From JAEUMD01 sp036768475 (lineage in GTDB: Bacteria; Pseudomonadota; Alphaproteobacteria; Rhizobiales; Hyphomicrobiaceae), in NCBI GenBank assembly GCA_036768475.1, contig DAIPMW010000017.1, forward strand, positions 1 to 64,000: DNA of 64,000 nucleotides, given 5' to 3'. This document shows, in pieces, positions 1 through 9,045 of the stretch (position 1 is its first letter; each line of letters begins with the position of its first letter). A model generated the notes under the pieces. That model made no database searches. It was not told the DNA's origin and saw only the letters and a program-made list of their open reading frames with translations. A program made the translations under genes and the position numbers.

Positions 1-57
1 CTAAGTAGGTGACCCGGCCTACCAAATCAGCATAAAGCCCGCAAACAACCGACCCAG

Positions 58-2094
58 ATGCGTCACTCCTTTGCTCAGTGGCTATTTGCGGGCACTATAT
101 TCGCTAGTGCCTTTTCACTGTTTCTCGTGCAGCCTCTGATTGCCAAGCAGATACTCCCTTGGTTTGGCGGAACGGCTGCCGTTTGGGCCATTTGCCTGGT
201 GTTCTTCCAGACCACGTTGCTTGCAGGCTATGCATACTCGGATGCGCTGGCCAGCCGCCTTACACCGAGACTGCAATCGGCCATTCATGCCTCGTTGCTA
301 CTGGCCAGCCTGCTGTTCCTACCCATCATCGCGAGCACCAACTGGAAGCCGGTTGGATCTGAAGACCCAACGCTTCTGATAATCGGACTTTTGACGGCCA
401 CCATCGGTCTACCCTATTTCCTGCTCTCAACCACAGGCCCTTTGGTCCAGTCCTGGGTGTCACGGGTCAACCTCGGCAGTCATGTCTATCGCCTGTTTTC
501 GTTGTCGAACACGGCATCGCTCGTTGCGCTCATCAGTTATCCGTTTTTGATTGAGACACAAACCGCCCTGCGGGTGCAGGCGTATGGGTGGTCGTCGCTG
601 TATGCTGCTTTCGTTGTGCTGTGCGTCGCCTGTGCAGTCTATTTCGTGAGGCACGCCCATCTCCTGCCCGAGCCGACGCACTGCAAACCCGATGTGCCGG
701 AAGCCGATTGTGCACCGCTCTGGAGCGATTATCCCTTATGGATTTCCCTGGCCGCCATGGCCTCGTGGCTGCTGGTGGCCATCACCAACCATATCACTCA
801 GAATGTTGCAGCCATCCCGTTCCTCTGGATCCTTCCGCTGACGCTCTACCTGCTCACATTCGTGCTCTGTTTCGAAAGTGATCGCTGGTACCGCCGCGCA
901 ATCTTCATTCCAGCGAGCGGCCTGCTGATCGCGCTGTGTGCCTACGGCTTGCAGGACAGCTCAATCGGTCTCAACATAAAAGTTGCCATTCCTCTTTATG
1001 CCGCCTGCCTCTTCGTGTTGTGCATGTTTCTTCACGGCGAATTGGCAAGTCTACGCCCCGACCCCCGCTACCTGACGCGCTACTACCTGATGCTTTCGGT
1101 CGGGGGTGCATTGGGTGGAACCCTCATCGGACTGGTCGCCCCAAGGGTATTTCCAGCCTATTACGAACTCGGTCTCGGCTTTGCTCTTACGGCTGTGTTG
1201 GCTGCGTTGATGTATCACCGCCACCGCGTAGTCATGCCCATCGCGCTATTTCTTTCCCTGTTGTGCGCCTTTTTCCTTTTTCAGCAGATCAGGGAGGATG
1301 TTTCCTCCTCCCGCCGTCTGCAACGCAATTTCTATGGGACGCTCACCACGCTCGACGTGCCGTATGCCGAGATGAATGACACCGTTCGCCAGCTCTATCA
1401 CGGCTCGATCAAGCACGGCGAACAATACCTCTCTGAGAAACGCCGAAAGGAGCCCACCGCCTATTACGGGCGAACATCAGGGGTTGGCCTCGCGATCGAT
1501 GCTACCCGGCGGCATGGTCAGAAAATCGGAGTCATCGGATTGGGCGCCGGCACGCTCGCCGTTTATGGACAAGCTGGCGACAGTTACAGAATGTATGAGA
1601 TCAATCCCGCTGTGATCGAACTCGCCAAGTCGGAATTCACCTTCATATCCGACAGCAAGGCAACAGTCGAAATGGTGCTCGGAGATGCGCGTCTATCGAT
1701 GGAGCGTGAAGCGCCACAAATGTTCGACGTGCTTGCGGTCGATGCCTTCTCGGGCGACGCGGTACCGGTACACCTGCTCACCATCGAAGCGATCGGCGTC
1801 TATCTGCGCCACATGAGCCCCGGCGGCATCATTGCATTCCACGTCACGAACAGATTCCTGAACCTCCCGCCGGTGGTGGACTCCATCGCTAAAGCACATG
1901 GGCTTCACGTTGCGTATATTCGTGACGAAAATGACAATCCGCTGTTGAGAAACACGGACTGGGTTTTGGTGGCCAAAGATCCTGGCGCTCTTGCCTTGAA
2001 TGAAATTCAACACCGCGCAAGACCCATTCAGCCAATTCTCGGCCTGAAGCCCTGGACAGATGATTTTAATAACCTCTACACAATTCTGAAATAG
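58..2094 (+). CDS. Membrane-anchored spermidine synthase-like methyltransferase-fold protein
   Basis: The 678-residue protein has two parts. The first ~400 residues are a run of hydrophobic membrane segments. The C-terminal ~200 residues form a Rossmann fold like spermidine synthase, with a glycine-rich nucleotide-binding loop (GLGAGTL, about residue 492), an acidic strand end (YEINPAV), GDAR and DAFSGD (about residue 562). This is the architecture of the fused MFS/spermidine synthase proteins of bacteria. In those proteins true polyamine synthesis is mostly unproven, so the substrate is unknown. The gene converges on the CoA transferase with only 13 bases between them. The ATG at 58 has no strong ribosome binding site, and the upstream context is cut by the window edge. 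Confidence 0.8.
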   Translation: MRHSFAQWLFAGTIFASAFSLFLVQPLIAKQILPWFGGTAAVWAICLVFFQTTLLAGYAYSDALASRLTPRLQSAIHASLLLASLLFLPIIASTNWKPVGSEDPTLLIIGLLTATIGLPYFLLSTTGPLVQSWVSRVNLGSHVYRLFSLSNTASLVALISYPFLIETQTALRVQAYGWSSLYAAFVVLCVACAVYFVRHAHLLPEPTHCKPDVPEADCAPLWSDYPLWISLAAMASWLLVAITNHITQNVAAIPFLWILPLTLYLLTFVLCFESDRWYRRAIFIPASGLLIALCAYGLQDSSIGLNIKVAIPLYAACLFVLCMFLHGELASLRPDPRYLTRYYLMLSVGGALGGTLIGLVAPRVFPAYYELGLGFALTAVLAALMYHRHRVVMPIALFLSLLCAFFLFQQIREDVSSSRRLQRNFYGTLTTLDVPYAEMNDTVRQLYHGSIKHGEQYLSEKRRKEPTAYYGRTSGVGLAIDATRRHGQKIGVIGLGAGTLAVYGQAGDSYRMYEINPAVIELAKSEFTFISDSKATVEMVLGDARLSMEREAPQMFDVLAVDAFSGDAVPVHLLTIEAIGVYLRHMSPGGIIAFHVTNRFLNLPPVVDSIAKAHGLHVAYIRDENDNPLLRNTDWVLVAKDPGALALNEIQHRARPIQPILGLKPWTDDFNNLYTILK

Positions 2095-2107
2095 CAGCCA
2101 GGATCAC

Positions 2108-4102
2108 TCATCGTCCCACGGCGCGCCGCGCCTCATCGGCGGTCGCATGAAACTGCGCATCGAGCCCCTTCTCCTCCAGCGCCGATCCCAGCTTCATGCG
2201 CAGGAAGCCGCTCGAGCCATAGCGCGTGACCCCGAGATAGTATGTATCGACCACCGCCTGCACCATCGCCGAGTAGCTGTCGAACACCTCCGGCGCGATG
2301 GTTGCACCCGAGTAGTTGACGATCGCAAAAACCCTGTGACCGATCGGCTTCATGATGCGCTCGACGGTGCGGCGGATCTCCCGCACGTCGCGCTCGGTTT
2401 TGATCTCGATGCGTTCGAAATCGATGAAAAGGACATTGAGCGCGGGATCGTAGCTGAAGCGGCTCGCTAGCGGCTGGCTCAGCATGCGTTCGCGCAAGTT
2501 CATCGGCTCATCGAGGAAGATCGCCTCGTCCATGTACTCGGGATGGTCGATCACCGGCATGAAGTCCATGTGTGCGAGGATATCACGCTCGATATCGATG
2601 CCCGGCGCCACTTCGGCCAGCTCCATGCCCCGCTCCGTGAGGCGGAAAACGCAGCGCTCCGTCACATAGAGCACCGGTTGGCCTCGCTTCATCGCATAGG
2701 AGCCCGAGAACGTGCGGTGCTCGACTTGCTTGACGAGCTTGCGCGACTTGCCTTCCTTGATAATCCGCAGCAAACCGCCCTCAACAGCGATATCCAGACC
2801 GCCAGCCGTGAACGTGCCGACGAATACGACCGCCTTGGCATTCTGCGAAATATTGATGAACCCGCCGGCGCCGGCCAGCCGCGGCCCGAACTTCGACACG
2901 TTGAGATTGCCCTGCGCATCGGCCTGCGCCAGCCCCAGAAACGCGATATCCAATCCGCCCCCGTCGTAGAAATCGAACTGGTAGGGTTGGTCGATGATTG
3001 CCTGCGTATTGGTCGCCGCACCGAAGTTGAGGCCCGACGCAGGAACCCCGCCGATCACGCCCGGCTCGGCGGTGAGCGTCATCAGATCGATCACCCGCTC
3101 TTCTGCGGCGACATCCGAGATGCCTTCCGGCATGCCGATGCCCAGGTTGACCACGACGTTGGGCTTCAGCTCGAAGGCGGCGCGCCGTGCGATGATCTTG
3201 CGCTCGCTCATCGCCAGTGGCTTCAGCGACGTCATCGGCACGCGCATCTCGCCCGCGAACGCCGCAGAATAAGGCTCCGCGAACGTTTGCATGTGATATT
3301 CGGGCTTTTCCGCCACAACCACGCAATCGACCATCACGCCGGGAATCTTCACCTGCCGCGGGTTGAGGCTGCCGCGCTCCGCGATGCGCTCCACCTGCAC
3401 GATCGTCACGCCGCCGGAGTTCTTCGCCGCCATGGCGAGCGACATTGCCTCGAGCGTCAGCGCCTCGCGTTCCATGGTGATGTTGCCGTCAGGATCCGCC
3501 GTCGTGCCACGCACAATCGCGACATCGATCGGGAATGTGCGGTAGAACAGGTACTCCTCTCCGTCGAGCTCAATCAGGCTGACGAGGTTCTGCTTGGTGA
3601 TCGCGTTGATCTTGCCGCCGCCATGACGCGGATCGACGAATGTGCCGAGGCCGACGCGGCTGATGTGCCCCGGCTTGCCCGCCGCGATATCGCGGTAGAG
3701 ATGCGCGATGACACCCTGCGGCAGGTTGTAGGCCTCGATCTCGCCCGCCACGGCCAGCTTCTGCAGCTTGGGTACGAGGCCCCAATGGCCGCCGACCACT
3801 TTCGCGACCAGTCCCTGGTGGCCGAAATGATTGAGGCCGCGCTCGCTTCCATCCCCCTGGCCGGCCGCATAGACGAGCGTAAGGTTGCCGACTTTGGCGC
3901 CCTCGAAGGACTGATCCGCCTGCTCGGCCAGGAACCGCTCCTCCAGCGCCACGGCAATGTTCTCGGCAAAGCCGATGCCGACGAAACCTCCGGTCGCCAC
4001 CGTGTTGCCTGCGCGGATCAGCTGCACGGCATCGCGTGCCGAAACGATCTTGCCGTTCTGCATGGTGTCGAGCGCGGTGCGCTGATGCGGCTTGCGGCTC
4101 AT
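2108..4102 (-). CDS. Acyl-CoA:acetate/3-ketoacid CoA-transferase (family I, YdiF-like) with C-terminal extension
   Basis: The 664-residue product carries both halves of a family I CoA-transferase in one chain. The glycine-rich ATGGFVG loop is near the N terminus, and the EPGVIGG segment near residue 346 holds the glutamate expected to form the CoA thioester. Such enzymes move CoA between short-chain acyl-CoA and acetate or similar acids. YdiF-type enzymes are about 530 residues. Here roughly 125 extra residues follow from about position 538, beginning with a strand-rich segment (FSYDPALNVLFIDFER). I chose the ATG at 4102 because GAGGTGGAAAG lies just upstream; an in-frame start 114 bases earlier would add a low-complexity arginine-rich stretch. 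It is the last gene of the leftward fdhD side. The substrate cannot be told from sequence. Confidence 0.8.
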   Translation of the reverse strand: MSRKPHQRTALDTMQNGKIVSARDAVQLIRAGNTVATGGFVGIGFAENIAVALEERFLAEQADQSFEGAKVGNLTLVYAAGQGDGSERGLNHFGHQGLVAKVVGGHWGLVPKLQKLAVAGEIEAYNLPQGVIAHLYRDIAAGKPGHISRVGLGTFVDPRHGGGKINAITKQNLVSLIELDGEEYLFYRTFPIDVAIVRGTTADPDGNITMEREALTLEAMSLAMAAKNSGGVTIVQVERIAERGSLNPRQVKIPGVMVDCVVVAEKPEYHMQTFAEPYSAAFAGEMRVPMTSLKPLAMSERKIIARRAAFELKPNVVVNLGIGMPEGISDVAAEERVIDLMTLTAEPGVIGGVPASGLNFGAATNTQAIIDQPYQFDFYDGGGLDIAFLGLAQADAQGNLNVSKFGPRLAGAGGFINISQNAKAVVFVGTFTAGGLDIAVEGGLLRIIKEGKSRKLVKQVEHRTFSGSYAMKRGQPVLYVTERCVFRLTERGMELAEVAPGIDIERDILAHMDFMPVIDHPEYMDEAIFLDEPMNLRERMLSQPLASRFSYDPALNVLFIDFERIEIKTERDVREIRRTVERIMKPIGHRVFAIVNYSGATIAPEVFDSYSAMVQAVVDTYYLGVTRYGSSGFLRMKLGSALEEKGLDAQFHATADEARRAVGR

Positions 4103-4308
4103 CGGATCTTTCCACCTCGCGCGAGAGCGCTTGGCCAGGCAGCGGCGCTCGATTCGTCCCCAGAGAAACCAGCTTCGGCATTTGCTGCAGCGCGTCAAGC
4201 CATCGGGGTCACGCACTCGGTGTTATGAAACGCTATATCCGGGGCAGCTCATTGGTCCTCGCCATCGAGTTCCCCGCACTTGCGTCAGCGCCAGACGGAA
4301 CCAGGCTG

Positions 4309-5208
4309 TCAACCGCCATCCGCATCCATTCCATCCGCGCCCTGAAGGCTGCCCTTGCGTGCGAACTTACGGTCCTCCTCCAACACCGCCGACAGATCGG
4401 CATCGAACACGATCCGCTCCGCACCCGACAGCGCCAGGAACCGCTTACCGCGCGCCCGTCCTATCAACGTCAGGCCGGACTTTCGCGCAAGCTCGACTCC
4501 CCACGCGGTGAACCCTGAGCGTGAGACGAGAATCGGGATGCGCATCTTCACGCACTTGATCACCATCTCGGAGGTGAGCCGCCCGGTCGTGTAGAAGATC
4601 TTGTCGTCGGGCTTGACCTTGTTCATCAACATGTAGCCCGCGATCTTGTCGATCGCGTTGTGCCGGCCGACGTCCTCCATGTAGACCAGCGGCTGATCCT
4701 GCCGGCACAGGACACAGCCATGAATGGCCCCGGCCTTGAGATAGAGGCTGGGCTCCGTGTTGATCTTCTTCGTCAACTGGTAGAGCCACGACGTCCTGAT
4801 GCGCGCATCCTGCGACAGGCGGACATTGTCGAACGCCTCCATCAGGTCGCCAAACACCGTTCCCTGCGCGCAGCCCGACGTCTGCACCTTCTTCTTGAGC
4901 TTGTCTTCGTAGTTGGTCTCGCGCGCTGTGCGTACCACCACCGTCGAGATGTCCTCGTCGTAGTCGATCCGCGTGATGACGTCGTCCGGCCTCAGCATGC
5001 CCTGGTTGAGCAGGAATCCCACCGCGAGCAGATCGGGATGATCGCCGATCGTCATCATGGTCACGATCTCGCGCGCATTAAGGAACAGCGTCAGTGGGCG
5101 TTCCGTCACCACATCCGTCTCGACCGTCCTACCCTCGTGGTCGATGCCGGAAACATGCTTCGACAGACGCGGATCGTCCGGTGTCGGTCTGACCTGGAAT
5201 TCTTTCAC
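4309..5208 (-). CDS. fdhD: Formate dehydrogenase sulfurtransferase FdhD
   Basis: The 299-residue protein matches FdhD, which passes sulfur from a cysteine desulfurase to the molybdenum cofactor before it is inserted into formate dehydrogenase. The CVLC motif near residues 164-167 is the conserved CXXC pair needed for sulfur transfer. It is followed by the typical EDVGRHNAIDK block and, near the C terminus, GRARGKRF. The start is GTG with GGAG six bases upstream. FdhD is needed for the FdhA encoded 13 kb away on the same strand, which fits its place in this formate dehydrogenase locus. The gene is separated from the CoA transferase by about 200 bases. Confidence 0.95.
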   Translation of the reverse strand: MKEFQVRPTPDDPRLSKHVSGIDHEGRTVETDVVTERPLTLFLNAREIVTMMTIGDHPDLLAVGFLLNQGMLRPDDVITRIDYDEDISTVVVRTARETNYEDKLKKKVQTSGCAQGTVFGDLMEAFDNVRLSQDARIRTSWLYQLTKKINTEPSLYLKAGAIHGCVLCRQDQPLVYMEDVGRHNAIDKIAGYMLMNKVKPDDKIFYTTGRLTSEMVIKCVKMRIPILVSRSGFTAWGVELARKSGLTLIGRARGKRFLALSGAERIVFDADLSAVLEEDRKFARKGSLQGADGMDADGG

Positions 5209-5425
5209 TTGCTACTCCGTTCCTGCGCAGCGCCTGGCCGCGCGTCGTTTTGATCTTGGGCGCAAGCACGCCGTCCCGCAAGGGTTGGGGCCGCGATCCA
5301 TCGGCTCTCATCGGCGCTTCGAAGAAACCCACACAAAACCAAGCTGCGCCAATCCACTATGGACATATCGCAAGCGCCACCGCACAGTGCAACGCACTGG
5401 CCTGCAACTTCAATCAGGAGCCGCC

Positions 5426-5749
5426 ATGCCCCCGCCCAACCGCCAGGAACGCCGAGCGATGCTCAAGGAAGGCGTGCTCGATACCGGCGCCTTCCTGAAA
5501 CTTGCCGGCAAATTCATTGATCTTGCCAATCGCGAGAACCAGCGCATTCCCGCAACCGAGTTGCACATGGCTCTCCTGTGGGCTGCGGCGCGCTACAACG
5601 CGCACGTCGCCAAGGCCGTGCTCGACGTCGACAATCACGAGACGTTCGTGAAGAAGATGGCTGACGAGTACAAGGAGATGCTGCGACAGAACCTCGCCGA
5701 CCCGAGTCTGGGCGGCGCCGCAAGCAAGGACGACAGCGCCGGAAGATAG
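5426..5749 (+). CDS. DUF3144-like small protein
   Basis: This 107-residue acidic, soluble, mostly helical protein resembles the DUF3144 family. Its core runs FIDLANRENQRIP, then ALLWAAARYNAHVAKAV and KKMADEYKEMLRQNL. I chose the ATG at 5426 because CAGGAG stands five bases upstream; the longer open frame before it has no such signal. It is the only rightward gene between fdhD and the degenerate subtilase gene and converges on the latter with 7 bases between the stops. No function is established for the family, and I see no cofactor motif. Confidence 0.75.
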   Translation: MPPPNRQERRAMLKEGVLDTGAFLKLAGKFIDLANRENQRIPATELHMALLWAAARYNAHVAKAVLDVDNHETFVKKMADEYKEMLRQNLADPSLGGAASKDDSAGR

Positions 5750-5756
5750 CGGGCAC

Positions 5757-6686
5757 TCAGTAGCGCACGCCGCCATACCAGCACATCGGATCGAGGACCC
5801 GGACAGCGGGCAGATCAGGCAACGCGCGGGCCGCGTCGAGCGTTGCCGCCTTGGCAGCCGATCCCATGAGCGGCTCGGCCCTCCCGTGCCCCTGGCAGGC
5901 CGCGGACGCCCCGGCAAGTGCTACCGCCTCGCGGCCATTGCGCGGCGGACCGCCTTCCACGATCCCGGCGAACATTGACCCGCCGCGCGGCATCACCAGA
6001 AGATCGCTTACCTTGATGACATCGTCGACGGACTTGCCTTTCACTTCATCGAGCGCGGCGACGACCAGAACGTTGGCGAGATTCATCACACTGGGCAAAG
6101 CTTCGCCCGCCTCGGCAGGCAACGCGCCACTGCCGGCATACCCGGCCACGACGAACAGGTGATCTTTGAAGCGCTCCGATGCCTGCCGCACGACCAGGCG
6201 CACCGGGGCGCTATCGAGCGGCTGTGCAATCACGACGATGCGCGCCGGCGTTCCCGCAACGAATGCGATCGCTTTGGCCAGTGCCTGAGCATCGCCTGGC
6301 AGCGTACGCACCGGCACCAGCCGGCCGCGCGCATAGGCCGAGAGCACGAGGGTCGCAAGCTCGCTGTCGTTATCAGAAGTTTCGCCAGGCGGCGCTGCCG
6401 CCGGCCTGTCTCCATCGACACGGGATCCCTCGCCTGCCCCACCAGCCGGAAACGGGGTGCGATCGTTGTCGATGACGTCCCAGCCGATCAGTTCGCCCTC
6501 GCCGTCGCGCGCCAGGCGCGGTGCGATCTTGTCTGAGGTGTAATCGACCCCGCCGCCGATCAGCGCGATGGCGATGCCGCCGGCATCCTGGCCTGCGGGC
6601 ACCCGGGGATCGGCGGCAAGGACACGGACGCACGACAACGACGATATAACCGCCACGACGGCCAACACCCACGCGCGATCCAGCAT
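5757..6686 (-). CDS. Exported degenerate subtilisin-like protein (probable pseudoprotease)
   Basis: The 309-residue protein starts with a Sec-type signal peptide (residues 1-24, cleavage after VLA). The rest follows the order of a subtilase S8 domain. IALIGGGVDY (about 39-49) sits where the catalytic aspartate motif DTG belongs but has GGG. GWDVIDNDRTPF (68-79) matches the usual GWDFVDND block. SELATLVLSAYARGRLVPVRTL (108-129) sits where HGTHVAG should be, without histidine. VLVVAALDE and GGSM (serine about 237) match the VIAVGA and GTSMA blocks. Asp and His are therefore lost while Ser remains. The ATG at 6686 has GAGG nine bases upstream. It lies directly downstream of mobB in the mobA-mobB run, which suggests a role linked to the formate dehydrogenase. 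The fold call is from pattern only. Confidence 0.6.
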   Translation of the reverse strand: MLDRAWVLAVVAVISSLSCVRVLAADPRVPAGQDAGGIAIALIGGGVDYTSDKIAPRLARDGEGELIGWDVIDNDRTPFPAGGAGEGSRVDGDRPAAAPPGETSDNDSELATLVLSAYARGRLVPVRTLPGDAQALAKAIAFVAGTPARIVVIAQPLDSAPVRLVVRQASERFKDHLFVVAGYAGSGALPAEAGEALPSVMNLANVLVVAALDEVKGKSVDDVIKVSDLLVMPRGGSMFAGIVEGGPPRNGREAVALAGASAACQGHGRAEPLMGSAAKAATLDAARALPDLPAVRVLDPMCWYGGVRY

Positions 6687-6708
6687 CGGTTTGATCCTCG
6701 GCGCTACG

Positions 6709-7416
6709 CTATTCGTCCGGCGCTTCGTCCGCATCCCGTCCGGCACCTGACAGCGGCATTGCCGGCGCCTGCAGGTCCCGCGCCGCACCGCCGTCCTGTT
6801 CTGACGTCGCCGGCATGCCGCCCTGTTCCAGCAGGGCCGCCGCCTCTGCCGCAGCTCGCGCCACACGGCCGTCGAGCGGCCCTATCGTCCGGTCCACGAG
6901 ATCAGCCATTTCCTTGATATCGTCGAGCGAGAACACCGGCAATACCGGGTGGTCGACCGGATAATCGGCCGCGATCGCAATCACGTTGCGATCCTCGTCC
7001 GCCAGCGGCCTCCGCGTGAACGACTGCATGCGCCGCGCCTCGATCTTCGGGATCGGAGCCGATTTGTATCCTTCCACGATGATGAGGTCGGCCGGCTCGA
7101 GCGCGGCGATGACCTCCTCAAAATTCGGTTCCGGTCCGCCATTGAGTTCCGTCACGATCGCCCAGCGTGCTCCCGAAACGACCGCCACCTGCCCGGCGCC
7201 AGCCCGCCGGTGTCGCGCGCTATCGGTTTCCCCGTCGTCGATCTGGAACGCATGATGAGCGTGCTTGACGGTTGCGACCTTGAGGCCGCGGCGGGTGAAC
7301 TCCTCGATGAGCCGCACGGTCAGCGTCGTCTTGCCGGACTTCTTCCAGCCGGCAACACCGATGATCGGAACCTTGCCGATCGCCGCAGGCGAGGGTGAAT
7401 GTTTCGAACCTGTCAC
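6709..7416 (-). CDS. mobB: Molybdopterin-guanine dinucleotide biosynthesis protein MobB
   Basis: The 235-residue GTP-binding protein has its P-loop GWKKSGKTT at residues 23-31, then the MobB blocks VATVKHAHHAFQIDDGETDS and LIIVEGYKSAPIPKIE. MobB assists MobA in attaching GMP to molybdopterin, giving the bis-MGD cofactor that FdhA binds. Beyond the usual ~170-residue domain there is a low-complexity tail. The start is GTG, with AAGGA six bases upstream. It follows mobA by about 55 bases and precedes the degenerate subtilase gene by 22, so the three are probably cotranscribed. Confidence 0.93.
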   Translation of the reverse strand: MTGSKHSPSPAAIGKVPIIGVAGWKKSGKTTLTVRLIEEFTRRGLKVATVKHAHHAFQIDDGETDSARHRRAGAGQVAVVSGARWAIVTELNGGPEPNFEEVIAALEPADLIIVEGYKSAPIPKIEARRMQSFTRRPLADEDRNVIAIAADYPVDHPVLPVFSLDDIKEMADLVDRTIGPLDGRVARAAAEAAALLEQGGMPATSEQDGGAARDLQAPAMPLSGAGRDADEAPDE

Positions 7417-7471
7417 GCGTCATCCTTGGAAAATGGAGGCACTTCTCAACTGGGCTTACAAGTTAACGGGC

Positions 7472-8146
7472 TTACAAGGCCAGCAGCCGCCGCGCCTCGG
7501 CAAGCTCGTCGGGTGTGTTGGCGTTGAAGAAGGGATCGACCTCCTCGCCCCCGACACACACCGGCGCGAAATCGACGCCTACAGTACCATGACGGTCGGT
7601 CCATGCCAGGACCTTCCTGATGCCATCCTGAAGCGCGGCATGGAGATCGTCGGCGAGCGCCACCGGCCACAGCCCGATCACTGGGTGCAAATGCCCGTCG
7701 GAACGCGCGAGCGCGATCTGCGCGCTGCCGGGCACCGCGTCGCGCGCCGCCGCCAGCCGCATCACCAAGTCCTCCGGCACGAACGGCGCATCCGTCGAAA
7801 CGGTGGCGATGAAACGGGCCTCGGGATGGTGAGACGTCGCCCAGCGCATACCGGCCAGGACACCGGCCAACGGCCCCACATGCCCCCCGATCGTATCGGC
7901 CACGACGGGCAGGCCGAATGCCTCAAAGCGCGCCGGATTGCCATTGAGGTTCAGCACGATCGCACCAACCTGCGGCGCCAGACGTTCGATCACATGGGCC
8001 AGCATCGGCTTGCCGCCGATCTCCAAAAGCCCCTTATCACCTTGTCCCGGCCCATCAGCGAACATGCGCCGCGACTGACCACCCGCCAGCAGCACGCCGA
8101 CCACCTCGGACCGGAGCGTCTCGGAGTTGGAAGAGGGATATGTCAC
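7472..8146 (-). CDS. mobA: Molybdenum cofactor guanylyltransferase MobA
   Basis: The 224-residue nucleotidyltransferase has the signature LLAGGQSRRM at residues 19-28, then KGLLEIGGKPML and a VSTDAPFVP segment equivalent to the metal-binding DxPF region. It links GMP to molybdopterin. Residues 29-36 hold a small insertion (FADGPGQGD) before the conserved lysine. The start is a GTG that shares four bases (GTGA) with the stop of the DUF3306 gene upstream, so translation is probably coupled. That ties cofactor synthesis to the DUF3306/DUF3305 pair and to formate dehydrogenase maturation. Confidence 0.95.
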   Translation of the reverse strand: MTYPSSNSETLRSEVVGVLLAGGQSRRMFADGPGQGDKGLLEIGGKPMLAHVIERLAPQVGAIVLNLNGNPARFEAFGLPVVADTIGGHVGPLAGVLAGMRWATSHHPEARFIATVSTDAPFVPEDLVMRLAAARDAVPGSAQIALARSDGHLHPVIGLWPVALADDLHAALQDGIRKVLAWTDRHGTVGVDFAPVCVGGEEVDPFFNANTPDELAEARRLLAL

Positions 8147-9024
8147 GTTTCGGAATGATCCTTATCGGCCCGCCGGCTTGGACGGGAACCGTCACCTTGC
8201 ACGCCTTTTGCCCCGGGATCAGCAGACCTGGCACTTTTCGATTCGGCTTCGTAAGCGTCCAGCGCCGCCCGCTCTTCCTGTTTGACGACCGCTGCGCAGG
8301 CCGCCCCCGAAGACCCCGCGCCTTCGATCAATGCACCGGCATCACCTGCCTGTGCTTCCTCTCGCGCCGGAGCATCGGTCGGCACTGCACCATGTTCGTC
8401 ACCGTCCCCGCCCCGCTCGCCCCGAGCCTCCGCGACAGCGCTGCTGATGTCTTCAGGCGCGCGCTGGTCCGCTGGCATGCTGCCATCGCCAGCAGCGGCG
8501 ACCTCTGGCGCTTCAGGCCGGCCCAGCGCCTCCCATTCGGCCAACTCGGTGTTGGAGAGAAACCCTTTCCCGATCTGATATGCGGAGCGAACGCCGCCGA
8601 TCGGTACCATCGCTGCGTCCGTATAGTCCTCGCAATAATCGTCGAGACCATCCATGTTCGCGAGCACGGGATTGGAGTTCCAAAGCTGCCGCAGCGCCTT
8701 GTTGCGGGCTTCCTCGGGAACGTCGTCTTTCATGAATTGCGTGTAGTCGGAGTTGAAATCCAGTTGCTCGAAATCGAAGTCCGTGAAATCGCGGAATTTG
8801 GTTTCCGGAGTTGCGCCAGCTCCTTCACTCTCTTCGTCCCCGCCGTGTTGTGGCGTTGCTTCGCCCGCGGGTTGGGCATCCGACTGCATCGCCTCGGACC
8901 GCGAGGTGTCCTTCGACGGCTGCGAATGCTCGTCCGCTCGCACCTCATCCTTGTCGGCCTCAGCCGGCTGCCTTTTCAGACGCGACCACCGCGCCAGGAA
9001 ATTCTCGTCCGATGACGTCGACAT
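8143..9024 (-). CDS. DUF3306 domain protein of formate dehydrogenase loci
   Basis: The 293-residue protein begins with the DUF3306 hallmark FLARWSRLK (residues 9-17). After an acidic low-complexity stretch it continues with FRDFTDFDFEQLDFNSDYTQFM and ALRQLWNSNPVLANMDGLDDYCEDYTD, the conserved core. The last ~110 residues are a disordered Ala/Glu/Arg-rich tail. DUF3306 genes recur beside DUF3305 and a 4Fe-4S protein in formate dehydrogenase loci such as that of Shewanella; the biochemical role is unknown. I use the ATG at 9024; a GTG codon lies directly before it. Its stop overlaps the mobA start. Confidence 0.85.
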   Translation of the reverse strand: MSTSSDENFLARWSRLKRQPAEADKDEVRADEHSQPSKDTSRSEAMQSDAQPAGEATPQHGGDEESEGAGATPETKFRDFTDFDFEQLDFNSDYTQFMKDDVPEEARNKALRQLWNSNPVLANMDGLDDYCEDYTDAAMVPIGGVRSAYQIGKGFLSNTELAEWEALGRPEAPEVAAAGDGSMPADQRAPEDISSAVAEARGERGGDGDEHGAVPTDAPAREEAQAGDAGALIEGAGSSGAACAAVVKQEERAALDAYEAESKSARSADPGAKGVQGDGSRPSRRADKDHSET

Positions 9025-9045
9025 CACCTTACCTGTAGCCGCGAG

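Noticed and set aside
2543..4228. 561-residue open frame opposite the CoA transferase
   Set aside because: Arg/His/Asp-rich shadow on the strand opposite a clearly conserved enzyme; typical of high-GC genomes.
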